A stretch of 64,000 bases of DNA. Source: CAVSPO01 sp963730005. Its GTDB lineage: Bacteria > Actinomycetota > Actinomycetes > Propionibacteriales > Propionibacteriaceae. The notes beneath the pieces were generated by a model that saw nothing but the letters and a program-made list of their open reading frames with translations, was not told the DNA's origin and searched no databases. This document shows, in pieces, positions 11,988 to 20,599 of the stretch (its first letter is position 1; each line of letters opens with the position of its first letter). The stretch is from assembly GCA_963730005.1 (NCBI GenBank), contig CAVSPO010000013.1, forward strand, positions 190,410 through 254,409, written 5' to 3'. The translations under genes and the position numbers were made by a program.

Positions 11988-12299
11988 GTGGCGGGACAAA
12001 AGATCCGCATCAGGCTCCGCGCCTATGACCACGAAGTCATCGACTCGTCGGCGCGCAAGATCGTCGACACCGTCACCCGTACGGGTGCAAAGGTCGCCGG
12101 CCCGGTGCCGCTGCCGACAGAGAAGAACGTGTGGTGCGTCATCCGTTCGCCCCACAAGTACAAGGACAGCCGCGAGCACTTCGAGATGCGCACCCACAAG
12201 CGGCTCATCGACATCCTCGAACCGACGCCCAAGACGGTTGACTCGCTGATGCGTCTCGACCTGCCGGCGGGTGTCGACATCGAGATCAAGCTACCGTGA
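11988..12299 (+). CDS. rpsJ: 30S ribosomal protein S10 (NusE)
   Basis: S10 belongs to the 30S head and also acts as NusE, the partner of NusB on boxA RNA in antitermination. The 103-residue product begins MAGQKIRIRLRAYDHEVID from a GTG codon, after the site AGAAGGAAG, and has the normal length. It opens the S10 operon. boxA-like sites in this window (rRNA leader, spacer and the rpsM leader) are the likely binding sites of the NusB-S10 pair. Confidence 0.98.
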   Translation: MAGQKIRIRLRAYDHEVIDSSARKIVDTVTRTGAKVAGPVPLPTEKNVWCVIRSPHKYKDSREHFEMRTHKRLIDILEPTPKTVDSLMRLDLPAGVDIEIKLP

Positions 12300-12313
12300 G
12301 GCGCTGAACAGAT

Positions 12314-12973
12314 ATGACCAACGAACGCAAAGTGAAGGGACTGCTGGGCACCAAGCTCGGCATGACCCAGCTGTGGGACGAGAACAACCGCATCGTTCCG
12401 GTGACCGTGATCCAGGCCGGGCCGTGTGTCGTCACCCAGGTGCGCACTCCCGAGCTCGACGGCTACTCCGCCGTTCAGCTCGGCTACGGCGCCAAGAAGG
12501 CCCGCAAGACGACCAAGCCTGAGGCTGGTCACTTCGACAAGGCCGGCGTCACGCCGCGCCGCCACCTGGTCGAGGTGCGCACCAAGGACGCCGCAGAGTA
12601 CTCGTTGGGTCAGGAACTGACCGCGGACACGTTCGCGCCGGCCGAGATCGTCGACGTCATCGGCGTCACCAAGGGCAAGGGCACCGCCGGTGTCATGAAG
12701 CGGCACGGTTTCCGTGGCCTGGGTGCAGGCCATGGCGTGCACCGCAAGCACCGTGCGCCCGGCTCGATCGGCAACTGCTCCACGCCTGGCCACGTGTTCC
12801 CCGGCATGAAGATGGCCGGCCGGATGGGCAATGTCCGCAAGACCGTTGAGAACCTGACCGTGCATTCGGTCGATGCCGAGAAGGGGCTGATCGTCGTTCG
12901 TGGCGCCATCCCCGGCAGCAAGGGCTCGCTCGTCGTGGTGCGCAGCGCGGCCAAGAAGGGTGAAGTCGCATGA
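12314..12973 (+). CDS. rplC: 50S ribosomal protein L3
   Basis: L3 binds 23S rRNA near the peptidyl transferase centre and starts 50S assembly. The 219-residue product shows the early segment KGLLGTKLGMTQ and the conserved loop with GFRGLGAGHGVHRKHRAPGSIG that reaches towards the catalytic centre. Its end overlaps the rplD start by 4 bases (ATGA). Confidence 0.98.
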   Translation: MTNERKVKGLLGTKLGMTQLWDENNRIVPVTVIQAGPCVVTQVRTPELDGYSAVQLGYGAKKARKTTKPEAGHFDKAGVTPRRHLVEVRTKDAAEYSLGQELTADTFAPAEIVDVIGVTKGKGTAGVMKRHGFRGLGAGHGVHRKHRAPGSIGNCSTPGHVFPGMKMAGRMGNVRKTVENLTVHSVDAEKGLIVVRGAIPGSKGSLVVVRSAAKKGEVA

Positions 12974-13635
12974 ACGAGGCCCAGAAGATTGACGTGCTGA
13001 GCGTCGAAGGCAAGAAGACCGGCTCCGTCGAGCTGCCCGGTGGGCTGTTCGACGTGCAGGCGAACGTTCCTTTGATGCACCAGGTCGTGGTCGCCCAGCA
13101 GGCGGCAGCGCGGCAGGGCACGCACTCCACCAAGACCCGTGGTGAGATCAGGGGCGGCGGCCGCAAGCCGTGGCGCCAGAAGGGCACCGGCCGTGCGCGG
13201 CAGGGCTCCAGTCGCGCCCCGCAGTTCACCGGCGGTGGTGTGGTGTTCGGTCCGCATCCGCGTAGCTACGCCCAGCGGACCCCGAAGAAGATGATCGCGG
13301 CAGCTCTGCGCGGTGCCTTGTCCGACCGCAATCGCGACGGGCGGCTGTTTGTCATCGACGGCTTCGCTGCGGGCGATGCACCCAGCACCAAGGCCGCTGT
13401 CAAGGCATTGGCCAGTGTGGGCGACTTCAAGCGCTACCTGGTGGCGCTTGAACGCAGTGACGCAGTCGGCTGGCTCAGCCTGCGCAACATCCCCGGCGTC
13501 CATGTGCTGGCCTACGACCAGCTGAACGCTTACGACGTGCTGATGTCCGATGCGGTGGTTTTCACCAAGGCTGCCCTGGACGCCTACGTTGCCGGCACCG
13601 CTCGCGGCAAGTCCACCGAGGAGGACGCGAAGTGA
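12970..13635 (+). CDS. rplD: 50S ribosomal protein L4
   Basis: L4 lines the exit tunnel with L22 and in some bacteria represses its own operon. The 221-residue product has the tunnel-loop signature TRGEIRGGGRKPWRQKGTGR and the following ARQGSSRAPQ. It overlaps rplC at its start and rplW at its end (GTGA), so these genes are translationally coupled. Confidence 0.97.
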   Translation: MNEAQKIDVLSVEGKKTGSVELPGGLFDVQANVPLMHQVVVAQQAAARQGTHSTKTRGEIRGGGRKPWRQKGTGRARQGSSRAPQFTGGGVVFGPHPRSYAQRTPKKMIAAALRGALSDRNRDGRLFVIDGFAAGDAPSTKAAVKALASVGDFKRYLVALERSDAVGWLSLRNIPGVHVLAYDQLNAYDVLMSDAVVFTKAALDAYVAGTARGKSTEEDAK

Positions 13636-13940
13636 ACACCCTCAAGATTCGCGACCCGCGCGACATCCTGCTGGCTCCGGTTGTGAGCGAGAAGAGCTAC
13701 GGGCTCATCGACGAGAACAAGTACACCTTCGTCGTGGCACCGCATGCCAACAAGACCGAGATCAAGATCGCCGTTGAGCAGGTGTTCAACGTCACCGTGA
13801 TCGGGGTCAACACCCTCAATCGTGTGGGCAAGCAGCGCCGCACCCGTGTGGGCGTCGGCAAACGCGCTGATCAGAAGCGTGCCATCGTGACCATCGCCGA
13901 GGGTCAGCGGATCGACATCTTCGGAGCTCCGGTCGCCTGA
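13632..13940 (+). CDS. rplW: 50S ribosomal protein L23
   Basis: L23 lies at the tunnel exit and is the docking site for trigger factor and SRP. The 102-residue product has the family start IRDPRDILLAPVVSEKS and the VNTLNRVGKQRR motif. It starts on GTG, overlapping the rplD stop. Confidence 0.97.
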   Translation: MNTLKIRDPRDILLAPVVSEKSYGLIDENKYTFVVAPHANKTEIKIAVEQVFNVTVIGVNTLNRVGKQRRTRVGVGKRADQKRAIVTIAEGQRIDIFGAPVA

Positions 13941-13981
13941 CCGGGACGCGAAGCGCAGAGAAGAAGGAACGAAGAGACCTC

Positions 13982-14818
13982 ATGGCTATTCGTAAGTACA
14001 AGCCGACCACGCCGGGCCGTCGTGGCTCCAGCGTCGCCGACTTCGCCGAACTGACTCGCTCGACGCCAGAGAAGTCGCTGCTGGCGCCCAAGCCGAAGAC
14101 CGGTGGCCGCAACAACTCCGGCCGCATCACCACCCGTCACATTGGTGGGGGGCACAAGCAGGCCTACCGCATCATCGACTTCAAGCGCTACGACAAGGAC
14201 GGTGTCCCGGCCAAGGTCGCTGAGATCGAGTATGACCCGAACCGCACCGCCCGGATCGCGCTGCTGCACTACGCCGATGGGGAGAAGCGCTACATCATCT
14301 GTCCCAGCGGTCTGCGCCAGGGCGCCATGATCGAGTCGGGCCCCGAGTCGGACATCAAGCCGGGCAACAACCTGCCGCTGCGCAACATCCCGGTGGGCAC
14401 CACCGTGAACTCGGTCGAGATGCGCCCGGGTGGCGGCGCCAAGATGGGTCGCTCGGCTGGTGCATCCATCCAGCTGGTCGCCCGCGAAGGCCGCTACGCC
14501 ACGCTACGGATGCCCTCCGGTGAGATGCGCATGGTCGACATCCGCTGCCGCGCCACTGTCGGCGGGGTGGGCAATGCCGAGCAGTCCAACATCAACTGGG
14601 GCAAGGCGGGCCGCAAGCGTTGGAAGGGTGTTCGCCCGTCCGTGCGTGGTGTTGTCATGAACCCGCACGACCACCCCCACGGTGGTGGCGAGGGTCGCAC
14701 CTCGGGTGGTCGTCACCCGGTGAGCCCCTGGGGCAAGCCCGAGGGTCGCACCCGTGACAAGAACAAGGCCAGCAACAAGATGATCGTCCGTCGCCGCAAG
14801 ACCGGCAAGAAGCGCTGA
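13982..14818 (+). CDS. rplB: 50S ribosomal protein L2
   Basis: L2 is needed for subunit joining and peptidyl transferase activity. The 278-residue product begins MAIRKYKPTTPGRRG and ends in a basic tail RRRKTGKKR. The conserved C-terminal segment around GVVMNPHDHPHGGGEGR contains the His residue near the catalytic centre. An AGAAGGAA site precedes the ATG. Confidence 0.98.
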   Translation: MAIRKYKPTTPGRRGSSVADFAELTRSTPEKSLLAPKPKTGGRNNSGRITTRHIGGGHKQAYRIIDFKRYDKDGVPAKVAEIEYDPNRTARIALLHYADGEKRYIICPSGLRQGAMIESGPESDIKPGNNLPLRNIPVGTTVNSVEMRPGGGAKMGRSAGASIQLVAREGRYATLRMPSGEMRMVDIRCRATVGGVGNAEQSNINWGKAGRKRWKGVRPSVRGVVMNPHDHPHGGGEGRTSGGRHPVSPWGKPEGRTRDKNKASNKMIVRRRKTGKKR

Positions 14819-14835
14819 TTGGGAGCCTGAAGAAC

Positions 14836-15117
14836 ATGCCACGCAGCCTGAAGAAGGGCCCGTTCGTCGATGGACACCTGCTGAAGAAGGTAAGTGTCCA
14901 GAACGAAGCGGGTACGAAGAACGTCATCAAGACCTGGTCGCGCCGTTCGATGGTGGTTCCCGACATGCTCGGTCACACCATCGCGGTGCACGACGGCCGC
15001 AAGCACGTCCCGGTGTTCGTCACCGAGTCGATGATCGGTCACAAGCTCGGCGAGTTCGCCCCGACGCGCACTTTCCGTGGACACGTGAAGGACGACAAGA
15101 AGGCCCGCCGGCGCTGA
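14836..15117 (+). CDS. rpsS: 30S ribosomal protein S19
   Basis: S19 is in the 30S head and forms intersubunit bridges. The 93-residue product has MPRSLKKGPFVD at the start and ITVHDGRKHVPV-like sequence (IAVHDGRKHVPVFVT) in the middle, as in all bacteria. Normal length; it follows rplB by 17 nt. Confidence 0.98.
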   Translation: MPRSLKKGPFVDGHLLKKVSVQNEAGTKNVIKTWSRRSMVVPDMLGHTIAVHDGRKHVPVFVTESMIGHKLGEFAPTRTFRGHVKDDKKARRR

Positions 15118-15145
15118 GCCTGCGAGAGAAGGAACTGATCAAACT

Positions 15146-15577
15146 ATGAGCAAAAACAACGAGCGGCCCAGCCGTCGCCTTGCCCTGCTCGGGGATCGTC
15201 CTGGCTCGTACGCCATCGCGCGTCACGTCCGGATGAGCCCGACCAAGGTTCGGCGCGTGGTCGACCTGGTGCGTGGCATGGGTGTCAGCGACGCCCTGTC
15301 TGCACTGAAGTTCGCACCCCAGGCTGCCAGTGACCCTGTCTACAAGGTGGTCGCCTCCGCTGTGGCGAACGCCGAGTCGACCGAAGGGCTGCGGGCTGAC
15401 GACCTCTACCTGTCGCAGGTGTTCGTGGATGAGGGCGTCACCATGCGCCGCATCCGCCCCCGCGCCAAGGGTTCGGCCAGCCGCGTGCTGAAGCGCAGCA
15501 GCCACATCACGGCGGTGGTGGAGCCTCGCGCAGCGAAGCCCGCGACCACCAAGTCCGAAAGCAAGAAGGGAGCCTGA
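15146..15577 (+). CDS. rplV: 50S ribosomal protein L22
   Basis: L22 lines the exit tunnel constriction with L4. The 143-residue product contains ARHVRMSPTKVRRVVDLVRG and the beta-hairpin arm with RIRPRAKGSA. A short Lys/Ser-rich C-terminal tail extends past the usual core, as in other actinobacteria. Confidence 0.98.
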   Translation: MSKNNERPSRRLALLGDRPGSYAIARHVRMSPTKVRRVVDLVRGMGVSDALSALKFAPQAASDPVYKVVASAVANAESTEGLRADDLYLSQVFVDEGVTMRRIRPRAKGSASRVLKRSSHITAVVEPRAAKPATTKSESKKGA

Positions 15578-15579
15578 GC

Positions 15580-16383
15580 GTGGGCCAAAAAGTAAACCCG
15601 AACGGCTTCCGTCTCGGTATCACGACTGACCACAAGGCCCGCTGGTACTCGGAGAAGCAGTACTCGCAGTTCGTGGGCGAGGACTCCAAGATCCGTAACT
15701 GGCTCACCAAGAGCCTCGATCGCGCGGGCGTCAGCTCCGTCGAGATCGAGCGTCGCGGTGAGCGGGTCACCATCTTCCTGTACGCCGCGCGGCCCGGCAT
15801 CGTGATCGGACGCAACGGCGCCGAGGCGGAGCGGGTGCGCACTGAGCTGGAGAAGTTGACCGGCAAGCAGGTGCAGCTGAACATCCTCGAGGTCAAGAAT
15901 CCCGAGATTGATGCCCAGCTGGTCGCCCAGGGCGTCGCCGAGCAGCTTGGCGCCCGCGTGGCGTTCCGCCGTGCGATGCGCAAGGCCCAGCAGACCGCAA
16001 TGCGCGCCGGTGCGCAGGGCATCCGGATCAAGTGCTCCGGGCGTCTGGGAGGCGCCGAAATGAGCCGCTCCGAGGGCTACCGCGAAGGCCGGGTGCCGCT
16101 GCACACGTTGCGCGCCGACATCGACTACGGCTTCTACGAGGCCCGTACGACCTTCGGCCGCATCGGTGTCAAGGTTTGGATCTACAAGGGCGACGTCAGC
16201 GGTACCCGCGCTGAACGTGCCGCCCAGAAGGCCGCGCGCAACGCAGCCCCCGGAAGCCGTCGTCCGACGCGTCGTCCCGGTCGTCCGGAACGCCCCGAGC
16301 GGGGTGGCCGCCGTCGTGCCGAGGCCGCTGAGAACCCGGGTGCAGTCCAGGAGACCGCCCCCGTTGAAACCGCAGGAGCCTGA
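15580..16383 (+). CDS. rpsC: 30S ribosomal protein S3
   Basis: S3 forms the mRNA entry channel with S4 and S5 and contributes to helicase activity. The 267-residue product has MGQKVNPNGFRLG at the start, a KH domain with GIVIGRNGAEAERVR, and the C-terminal domain with CSGRLGGAEMSR. It is longer than the E. coli protein because of a tail of about 40 residues rich in Arg, Pro, Glu and Ala, which is common in actinobacteria. The start is GTG, two bases after the rplV stop. Confidence 0.98.
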   Translation: MGQKVNPNGFRLGITTDHKARWYSEKQYSQFVGEDSKIRNWLTKSLDRAGVSSVEIERRGERVTIFLYAARPGIVIGRNGAEAERVRTELEKLTGKQVQLNILEVKNPEIDAQLVAQGVAEQLGARVAFRRAMRKAQQTAMRAGAQGIRIKCSGRLGGAEMSRSEGYREGRVPLHTLRADIDYGFYEARTTFGRIGVKVWIYKGDVSGTRAERAAQKAARNAAPGSRRPTRRPGRPERPERGGRRRAEAAENPGAVQETAPVETAGA

Positions 16384-16385
16384 GC

Positions 16386-16805
16386 ATGCTGATTCCTCGT
16401 CGAGTGAAGTTCCGCAAGCAGCACCGTCCCTCCCGTGATGGCATGGCCAAGGGTGGCACCAAGCTTGCTTTCGGTGAGTTCGGCATCCAGGCTCTGGAGC
16501 CAACGTATTTGACCAACCGTCAGATCGAGGCGGCCCGTATCGCCATGACCCGTCACATCAAGCGTGGTGGCAAGGTGTGGATCTGCGTCTACCCGGATCG
16601 TCCGCTCACCAAGCACCCCGCCGAGTCCCGAATGGGTTCAGGCAAGGGCACTCCGGAGTTCTGGGTCGCCAACATCAAGCCGGGGCGTGTGCTCTTCGAG
16701 CTGTCCGGTGTTGATGAGACCACAGCTCGTGAAGCCCTGCGCCTGGCAATTCACAAGCTCCCGATCAAGGCGCGTTTTATCAAGCGCGAAGCAGGTGAGA
16801 TCTGA
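16386..16805 (+). CDS. rplP: 50S ribosomal protein L16
   Basis: L16 helps position tRNA in the A and P sites. The 139-residue product begins MLIPRRVKFRKQHRP and carries GRVLFELSGV near the C-terminus, as in the family. The Arg in PSRDGMAKGG replaces the more common position modified in other bacteria; I draw no conclusion from that. Normal length. Confidence 0.98.
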   Translation: MLIPRRVKFRKQHRPSRDGMAKGGTKLAFGEFGIQALEPTYLTNRQIEAARIAMTRHIKRGGKVWICVYPDRPLTKHPAESRMGSGKGTPEFWVANIKPGRVLFELSGVDETTAREALRLAIHKLPIKARFIKREAGEI

Positions 16806-16806
16806 C

Positions 16807-17046
16807 ATGGCAAAGACCAAGAGCACGGCCGCGGAACTGCGCGGTCTCTCCCGGGTGGATTTGAACGCCCAGGTCGTCGCGCTGAAGGAAGAGCTGTTCG
16901 GCCTTCGTTTCCAGGCGGCCACCGGCCAACTGGCAGACCAGAGTCGTCTGCGTGAGGTCCGCAAGGACATCGCCCGCATCTACACCGTGATCCAGGAACG
17001 CAACCTGGGCATCGTGGCCGACCCCGATCTTGAAGAGAAAGCCTGA
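16807..17046 (+). CDS. rpmC: 50S ribosomal protein L29
   Basis: L29 is a small helical protein at the tunnel exit, next to L23. The 79-residue product has the LKEELFGLRFQAATGQL motif and the end of the second helix RVRKDIARIYTVIQER-like sequence. The ATG at 16807 directly follows the rplP stop with one spacer base. Earlier in-frame codons lie inside rplP and give non-family sequence. Confidence 0.96.
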   Translation: MAKTKSTAAELRGLSRVDLNAQVVALKEELFGLRFQAATGQLADQSRLREVRKDIARIYTVIQERNLGIVADPDLEEKA

Positions 17047-17048
17047 GC

Positions 17049-17324
17049 ATGACTGAGAACACCAACACCGAGCACCGCCCGGGCCGCAAGGTCCGTGAGG
17101 GCTATGTGGTGAGCGACAAGATGGACAAGACGATCGTCGTCAAGGTCGAAGACCGGGTCAAGCACACGCTGTACGGCAAGGTCATGACCAAGAGCATCAG
17201 GTTGAAGGCCCACGACGACAACAACGAAGCCGGTGTTGGCGATCGCGTACGGATCATGGAGACCCGGCCGTTGTCCGCCACCAAGCGCTGGCGTCTGCTC
17301 GAGATCCTCGAGAAGGCAAAGTAG
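17049..17324 (+). CDS. rpsQ: 30S ribosomal protein S17
   Basis: S17 is a primary 16S-binding protein. The 91-residue product has REGYVVSDKMDKTIVVKVE and the GDRVRIMETRPLSATKRWR motif, both diagnostic. It is the last gene of the S10 cluster; a 159-bp gap with a small hairpin separates it from rplN. Confidence 0.98.
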   Translation: MTENTNTEHRPGRKVREGYVVSDKMDKTIVVKVEDRVKHTLYGKVMTKSIRLKAHDDNNEAGVGDRVRIMETRPLSATKRWRLLEILEKAK

Positions 17325-17400
17325 TAGTCCGCAGCTCGAGCACGAGCATCGCTCGCCTCTCAAGCAAACCAGCGTCGACCCGCCGGGCGTCGCTGTCCGC

Positions 17401-17420
17401 CCCCTGGCAAAATCCAGGGG
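17401..17420 (+). other. Hairpin in the leader before rplN
   Basis: CCCCTGG and CCAGGGG (17401-17407 and 17414-17420) form a 7-bp stem with a CAAAAT loop, about 60 nt before the rplN start and in the only sizeable gap between the S10 and spc clusters. No T-run follows, so it is more likely a regulatory or processing structure than a terminator. Confidence 0.45.
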
Positions 17421-17483
17421 TCAACAACAAGCTCCATCAGGCCTCCATGACAGTGGGGGAACCAGTGGGGCAGAGGAGAAGAA

Positions 17484-17852
17484 ATGATCCAGCAGGAGAC
17501 GCGACTAAGAATCGCCGACAACACTGGTGCCAAGGAAGTCCTGTGCATCCGTGTTCTCGGTGGTTCCATGCGTCGCTACGCCGGGCTCGGTGACACGATC
17601 GTGTGCACGGTCAAGGACGCCATTCCCGGTGGCAGCGTGAAGAAGGGCGACATCGTCAAGGCAGTGATCGTCCGTACCGCCAAGGAACACCGTCGTCCCG
17701 ACGGTTCGTACATCAAGTTCGACGAGAACGCAGCCGTCATCATCCAGCCCAACGGCGAGCCCCGTGGTACCCGTATCTTCGGGCCGGTCGCCCGTGAGCT
17801 GCGCGAGAAGAAGTTCATGCGCATCGTTTCCCTTGCCCCGGAGGTGATCTGA
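17484..17852 (+). CDS. rplN: 50S ribosomal protein L14
   Basis: L14 forms an intersubunit bridge with h14 of 16S rRNA and is the site where ribosome silencing factor RsfS binds. The 122-residue product begins MIQQETRLRIADNTGAKEV and has normal length. It has a strong site (AGAGGAGA) and starts the spc cluster. Confidence 0.98.
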   Translation: MIQQETRLRIADNTGAKEVLCIRVLGGSMRRYAGLGDTIVCTVKDAIPGGSVKKGDIVKAVIVRTAKEHRRPDGSYIKFDENAAVIIQPNGEPRGTRIFGPVARELREKKFMRIVSLAPEVI

Positions 17853-18230
17853 GTGACGAAGCACCTGCGCGTCAAGAAGGGTGATCGAGTCAAGATCATC
17901 GCTGGCAAGGACAAGGGTGTCATCGGTGAAGTGCTCGCCGTTTTCCGCGAGGATGAGCGCGTCACCGTTCAGGGTGTGAACGTCGTGAAACGGCACACCA
18001 AGGATTCGGTCAACCCGACCACCGGCGCCCAGATCAAGGGCGGCGTCATCTCGTCCGAGAACCCGATCCATGTGTCCAACGTCCAGTTGGTCGTCAAGAT
18101 CGATGGCAAGGACGTCGTGACTCGCACCGGCAAGAAGCGTGAGGAAGTCACCAAGGTGCGTCCCGATGGTTCGGAGTACCAGGGCACTCGGGGCAAGAGG
18201 ATCGCCCGCAAGACCGGGGAGGAGATCTGA
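17853..18230 (+). CDS. rplX: 50S ribosomal protein L24
   Basis: L24 is an assembly initiator near the tunnel exit. The 125-residue product has a KOW motif with KKGDRVKIIAGKDKGVIGEV and the family segment NVVKRHTKD. It begins on GTG directly after the rplN stop and its own stop overlaps the rplE ATG (TGATG). The C-terminus (RIARKTGEEI) is typical. Confidence 0.97.
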   Translation: MTKHLRVKKGDRVKIIAGKDKGVIGEVLAVFREDERVTVQGVNVVKRHTKDSVNPTTGAQIKGGVISSENPIHVSNVQLVVKIDGKDVVTRTGKKREEVTKVRPDGSEYQGTRGKRIARKTGEEI

Positions 18231-18904
18231 TGGCCACGAAGACGAACACCACCGAAAGCCCCAAGGCTGACAAGAAGGCTGTCGAGAACCGCTCCAACGC
18301 TGCCGTGATGCCGCGGCTGAAGCAGCGGTACCGTGACGAAATCGTCCCGTCGCTGCAGCAGACGTTCAATTATGAGAATCCCATGCAGATCCCGGGGCTG
18401 GTCAAGATCGTGGTGAACATGGGTGTCGGCGACGCGTCGCACGATTCCAAGGTCATGGACGGGGCCATCAAGGACCTCGCTGCCATCACCGGTCAGAAGC
18501 CCCAGGTGACCAAGGCTCGCAAGTCGATCGCCCAGTTCAAGCTGCGTGAAGGCCAGGCCATCGGCTGCCACGTCACGCTGCGCGGTGACCGGATGTGGGA
18601 GTTCGCAGATCGGCTGTTGTCGCTCGCGCTGCCTCGTATCCGCGACTTCCGTGGTCTGAACTCCAACCAGTTCGACGGTCGCGGAAACTTCACCTTCGGC
18701 CTCAGCGAACAGGTCATGTTCCTCGAGATCGACCAGGACAAGATCGACCGGGTGCGTGGCATGGACATCACTTTCGTGACCTCCGCCGGGAACGATGCGG
18801 AGGGTCGGGAGCTGCTGGCTCAGCTGGGCTTCCCGTTCAAGGCTGTTGATGATCCCAAGGCGAAGCCGACTCGCCCCCGTTACACCGGCAAGAAGAGTAA
18901 GTGA
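18230..18904 (+). CDS. rplE: 50S ribosomal protein L5
   Basis: L5 binds 5S rRNA and contacts the P-site tRNA. The 224-residue product has PRLKQRYRDEIVPSL and the conserved centre KARKSIAQFKLREGQAIG. It carries about 25 extra N-terminal residues rich in Lys, Thr and Asn compared with most bacterial L5. The start overlapping the rplX stop is well placed; a shorter form starting just before PRLKQ has no good ribosome binding site. Confidence 0.97.
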   Translation: MATKTNTTESPKADKKAVENRSNAAVMPRLKQRYRDEIVPSLQQTFNYENPMQIPGLVKIVVNMGVGDASHDSKVMDGAIKDLAAITGQKPQVTKARKSIAQFKLREGQAIGCHVTLRGDRMWEFADRLLSLALPRIRDFRGLNSNQFDGRGNFTFGLSEQVMFLEIDQDKIDRVRGMDITFVTSAGNDAEGRELLAQLGFPFKAVDDPKAKPTRPRYTGKKSK

Positions 18905-18915
18905 GGCATTGACCC

Positions 18916-19101
18916 ATGGCAAAGACCGCACTCAAGGTCAAGCAGTCCCGCAAGCCGAAGTTCGCCGTCCAGGGCTACACCCGCTGTCAGCGTTGTGGGC
19001 GTCCGCGCTCGGTTTACCGCAAGTTCGGGCTGTGCCGCGTCTGCATTCGTGAGCTCGCCCATCGCGGCGAACTGCCCGGCGTCGTCAAGTCGTCCTGGTG
19101 A
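18916..19101 (+). CDS. rpsN: 30S ribosomal protein S14, zinc type (type Z)
   Basis: The 61-residue product has a zinc ribbon with CQRC and CRVC pairs, so it is the short zinc-binding form of S14. Actinobacteria often also carry a zinc-free paralogue controlled by Zur; none lies in this window. It is in the normal place between rplE and rpsH. A 106-bp gap follows with nothing that I recognise. Confidence 0.97.
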   Translation: MAKTALKVKQSRKPKFAVQGYTRCQRCGRPRSVYRKFGLCRVCIRELAHRGELPGVVKSSW

Positions 19102-19207
19102 GTCCGCTCACCATCCACCAGAAGTTCCCAACGCAGCAGGTCCGGGATGGCATCGGCGGTCAAACGCCTGAGCTACGGAAACCGCCGCGAGAAAGAGGCC
19201 ACAAGCC

Positions 19208-19615
19208 ATGACCATGACTGACCCGATCGCAGACATGCTGACCCGTCTGCGCAACGCCAATCAGGCGTTTCACGACTCCGCGAGCATGCCGAGCTCGAAG
19301 ATCAAGGCGGGTATCGCCGAGATCCTCAAGCAGGAGGGCTACATCGCCGACTACCAGGTAAAGGATCCCGGTGAAGGCGAGGTGGGCAAGACCCTTACCG
19401 TCAAGCTCAAGTACGGCGACGCTCGCGAGCGGTCGATCGCCGGCCTGCGACGCATCAGCAAGCCTGGCCTGCGTGTTTACGCCAAGGCCACCAACCTGCC
19501 CAAGGTCCTGGGTGGGATGGGCATTGCGATCATTTCCACCTCGCAGGGTCTGCTCACTGACCGGCAGGCCCATGAGAAATCCGTTGGCGGCGAAGTGCTC
19601 GCCTTCGTCTGGTGA
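19208..19615 (+). CDS. rpsH: 30S ribosomal protein S8
   Basis: S8 binds helix 21 of 16S rRNA and, in E. coli, represses the spc operon by binding its mRNA. The 135-residue product contains DPIADMLTRLRNANQA and the C-terminal ISTSQGLLTDRQA. Two Met codons lie at the start; the first follows an AGAGGCC site. Normal length. Confidence 0.97.
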   Translation: MTMTDPIADMLTRLRNANQAFHDSASMPSSKIKAGIAEILKQEGYIADYQVKDPGEGEVGKTLTVKLKYGDARERSIAGLRRISKPGLRVYAKATNLPKVLGGMGIAIISTSQGLLTDRQAHEKSVGGEVLAFVW

Positions 19616-19644
19616 CCCGACGAGACTGAAGAGGAGATAAACAG

Positions 19645-20187
19645 ATGTCACGAATTGGCAGACTCCCGATCACCGTCCCGTCCGGTGTCGAGGTCACACT
19701 TGATGGCCAGGACGTCGCGGTGAAGGGTGCCAAGGGATCCCTGACCCTGAGCGTCAGAGAGCCCATCACAGTCAAGCGGAACGACGACGGCCAGCTGGTT
19801 GTCGAGCGTCCCAACGATGAGCGGTCGAACCGCTCATTGCATGGCCTGACGCGCACCCTGATCAACAACATGGTCGTGGGCGTGTCGGAGGGCTACACGA
19901 AGAAGCTGGAGATCGTCGGTGTTGGCTACCGCGTCATCCAGAAGTCGCCGACCCAGCTTGAGTTCAACCTGGGCTTCTCGCATCCGGTTGTCGTTGACGC
20001 CCCCGAGGGCATCACCTTCACCGTCGACAAGCCAACGGTGTTCAACATCCAGGGTATTGACAAGCAGGTCGTGGGAGAGATCGCGGCCAACATCCGCAAG
20101 ATTCGTCCGCCCGAGCCTTACAAGGGCAAGGGTGTGCGTTACGAAGGCGAGCATGTGCGCCGCAAGGTCGGAAAGGCTGGTAAGTAG
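19645..20187 (+). CDS. rplF: 50S ribosomal protein L6
   Basis: L6 sits near the factor-binding site. The 180-residue product begins MSRIGRLPITVPSGVEV and has the C-terminal PEPYKGKGVRYEGEHVRRK. Normal length with a strong AAGAGGAG site upstream. Confidence 0.98.
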   Translation: MSRIGRLPITVPSGVEVTLDGQDVAVKGAKGSLTLSVREPITVKRNDDGQLVVERPNDERSNRSLHGLTRTLINNMVVGVSEGYTKKLEIVGVGYRVIQKSPTQLEFNLGFSHPVVVDAPEGITFTVDKPTVFNIQGIDKQVVGEIAANIRKIRPPEPYKGKGVRYEGEHVRRKVGKAGK

Positions 20188-20189
20188 GC

Positions 20190-20573
20190 ATGGGTATTTC
20201 TCTGGGTGTCCGTAAGGGACTCTCCAAGAAGACGGCCTCCCGCGCGCGTCGTCAGGCTCGTGGACGCAAGAAGGTGTTCGGTTACGCCGATCGTCCCCGG
20301 CTGGTGGTTACCAAGTCGAGCCGGCACACGCTTGTCCAGGTGATCGACGACGTGGCGGGCCGCACGCTGGCCAGCGCGTCGACGATGGAGCCCGAGCTGC
20401 GTGCCGGTGGCGGCGACAAGACCGACAAGGCGAAGCAGGTTGGCGCGCTGATCGCCAAGCGTGCCAAGGAAGCCGGCGTCGAACAGGTTGTGTTCGACCG
20501 CGCAGGCAACAAGTACCACGGTCGAATCGCCGCGCTGGCTGATGCAGCGCGCGAAGCCGGCCTTGGGCTCTGA
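20190..20573 (+). CDS. rplR: 50S ribosomal protein L18
   Basis: L18 binds 5S rRNA with L5. The 127-residue product has RPRLVVTKSSRHTLVQVIDD and ends in DAAREAGLGL, as in the family. It follows rplF by two bases. Confidence 0.98.
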   Translation: MGISLGVRKGLSKKTASRARRQARGRKKVFGYADRPRLVVTKSSRHTLVQVIDDVAGRTLASASTMEPELRAGGGDKTDKAKQVGALIAKRAKEAGVEQVVFDRAGNKYHGRIAALADAAREAGLGL

Positions 20574-20599
20574 GACACGACGGAAAGGTTGAACTAACG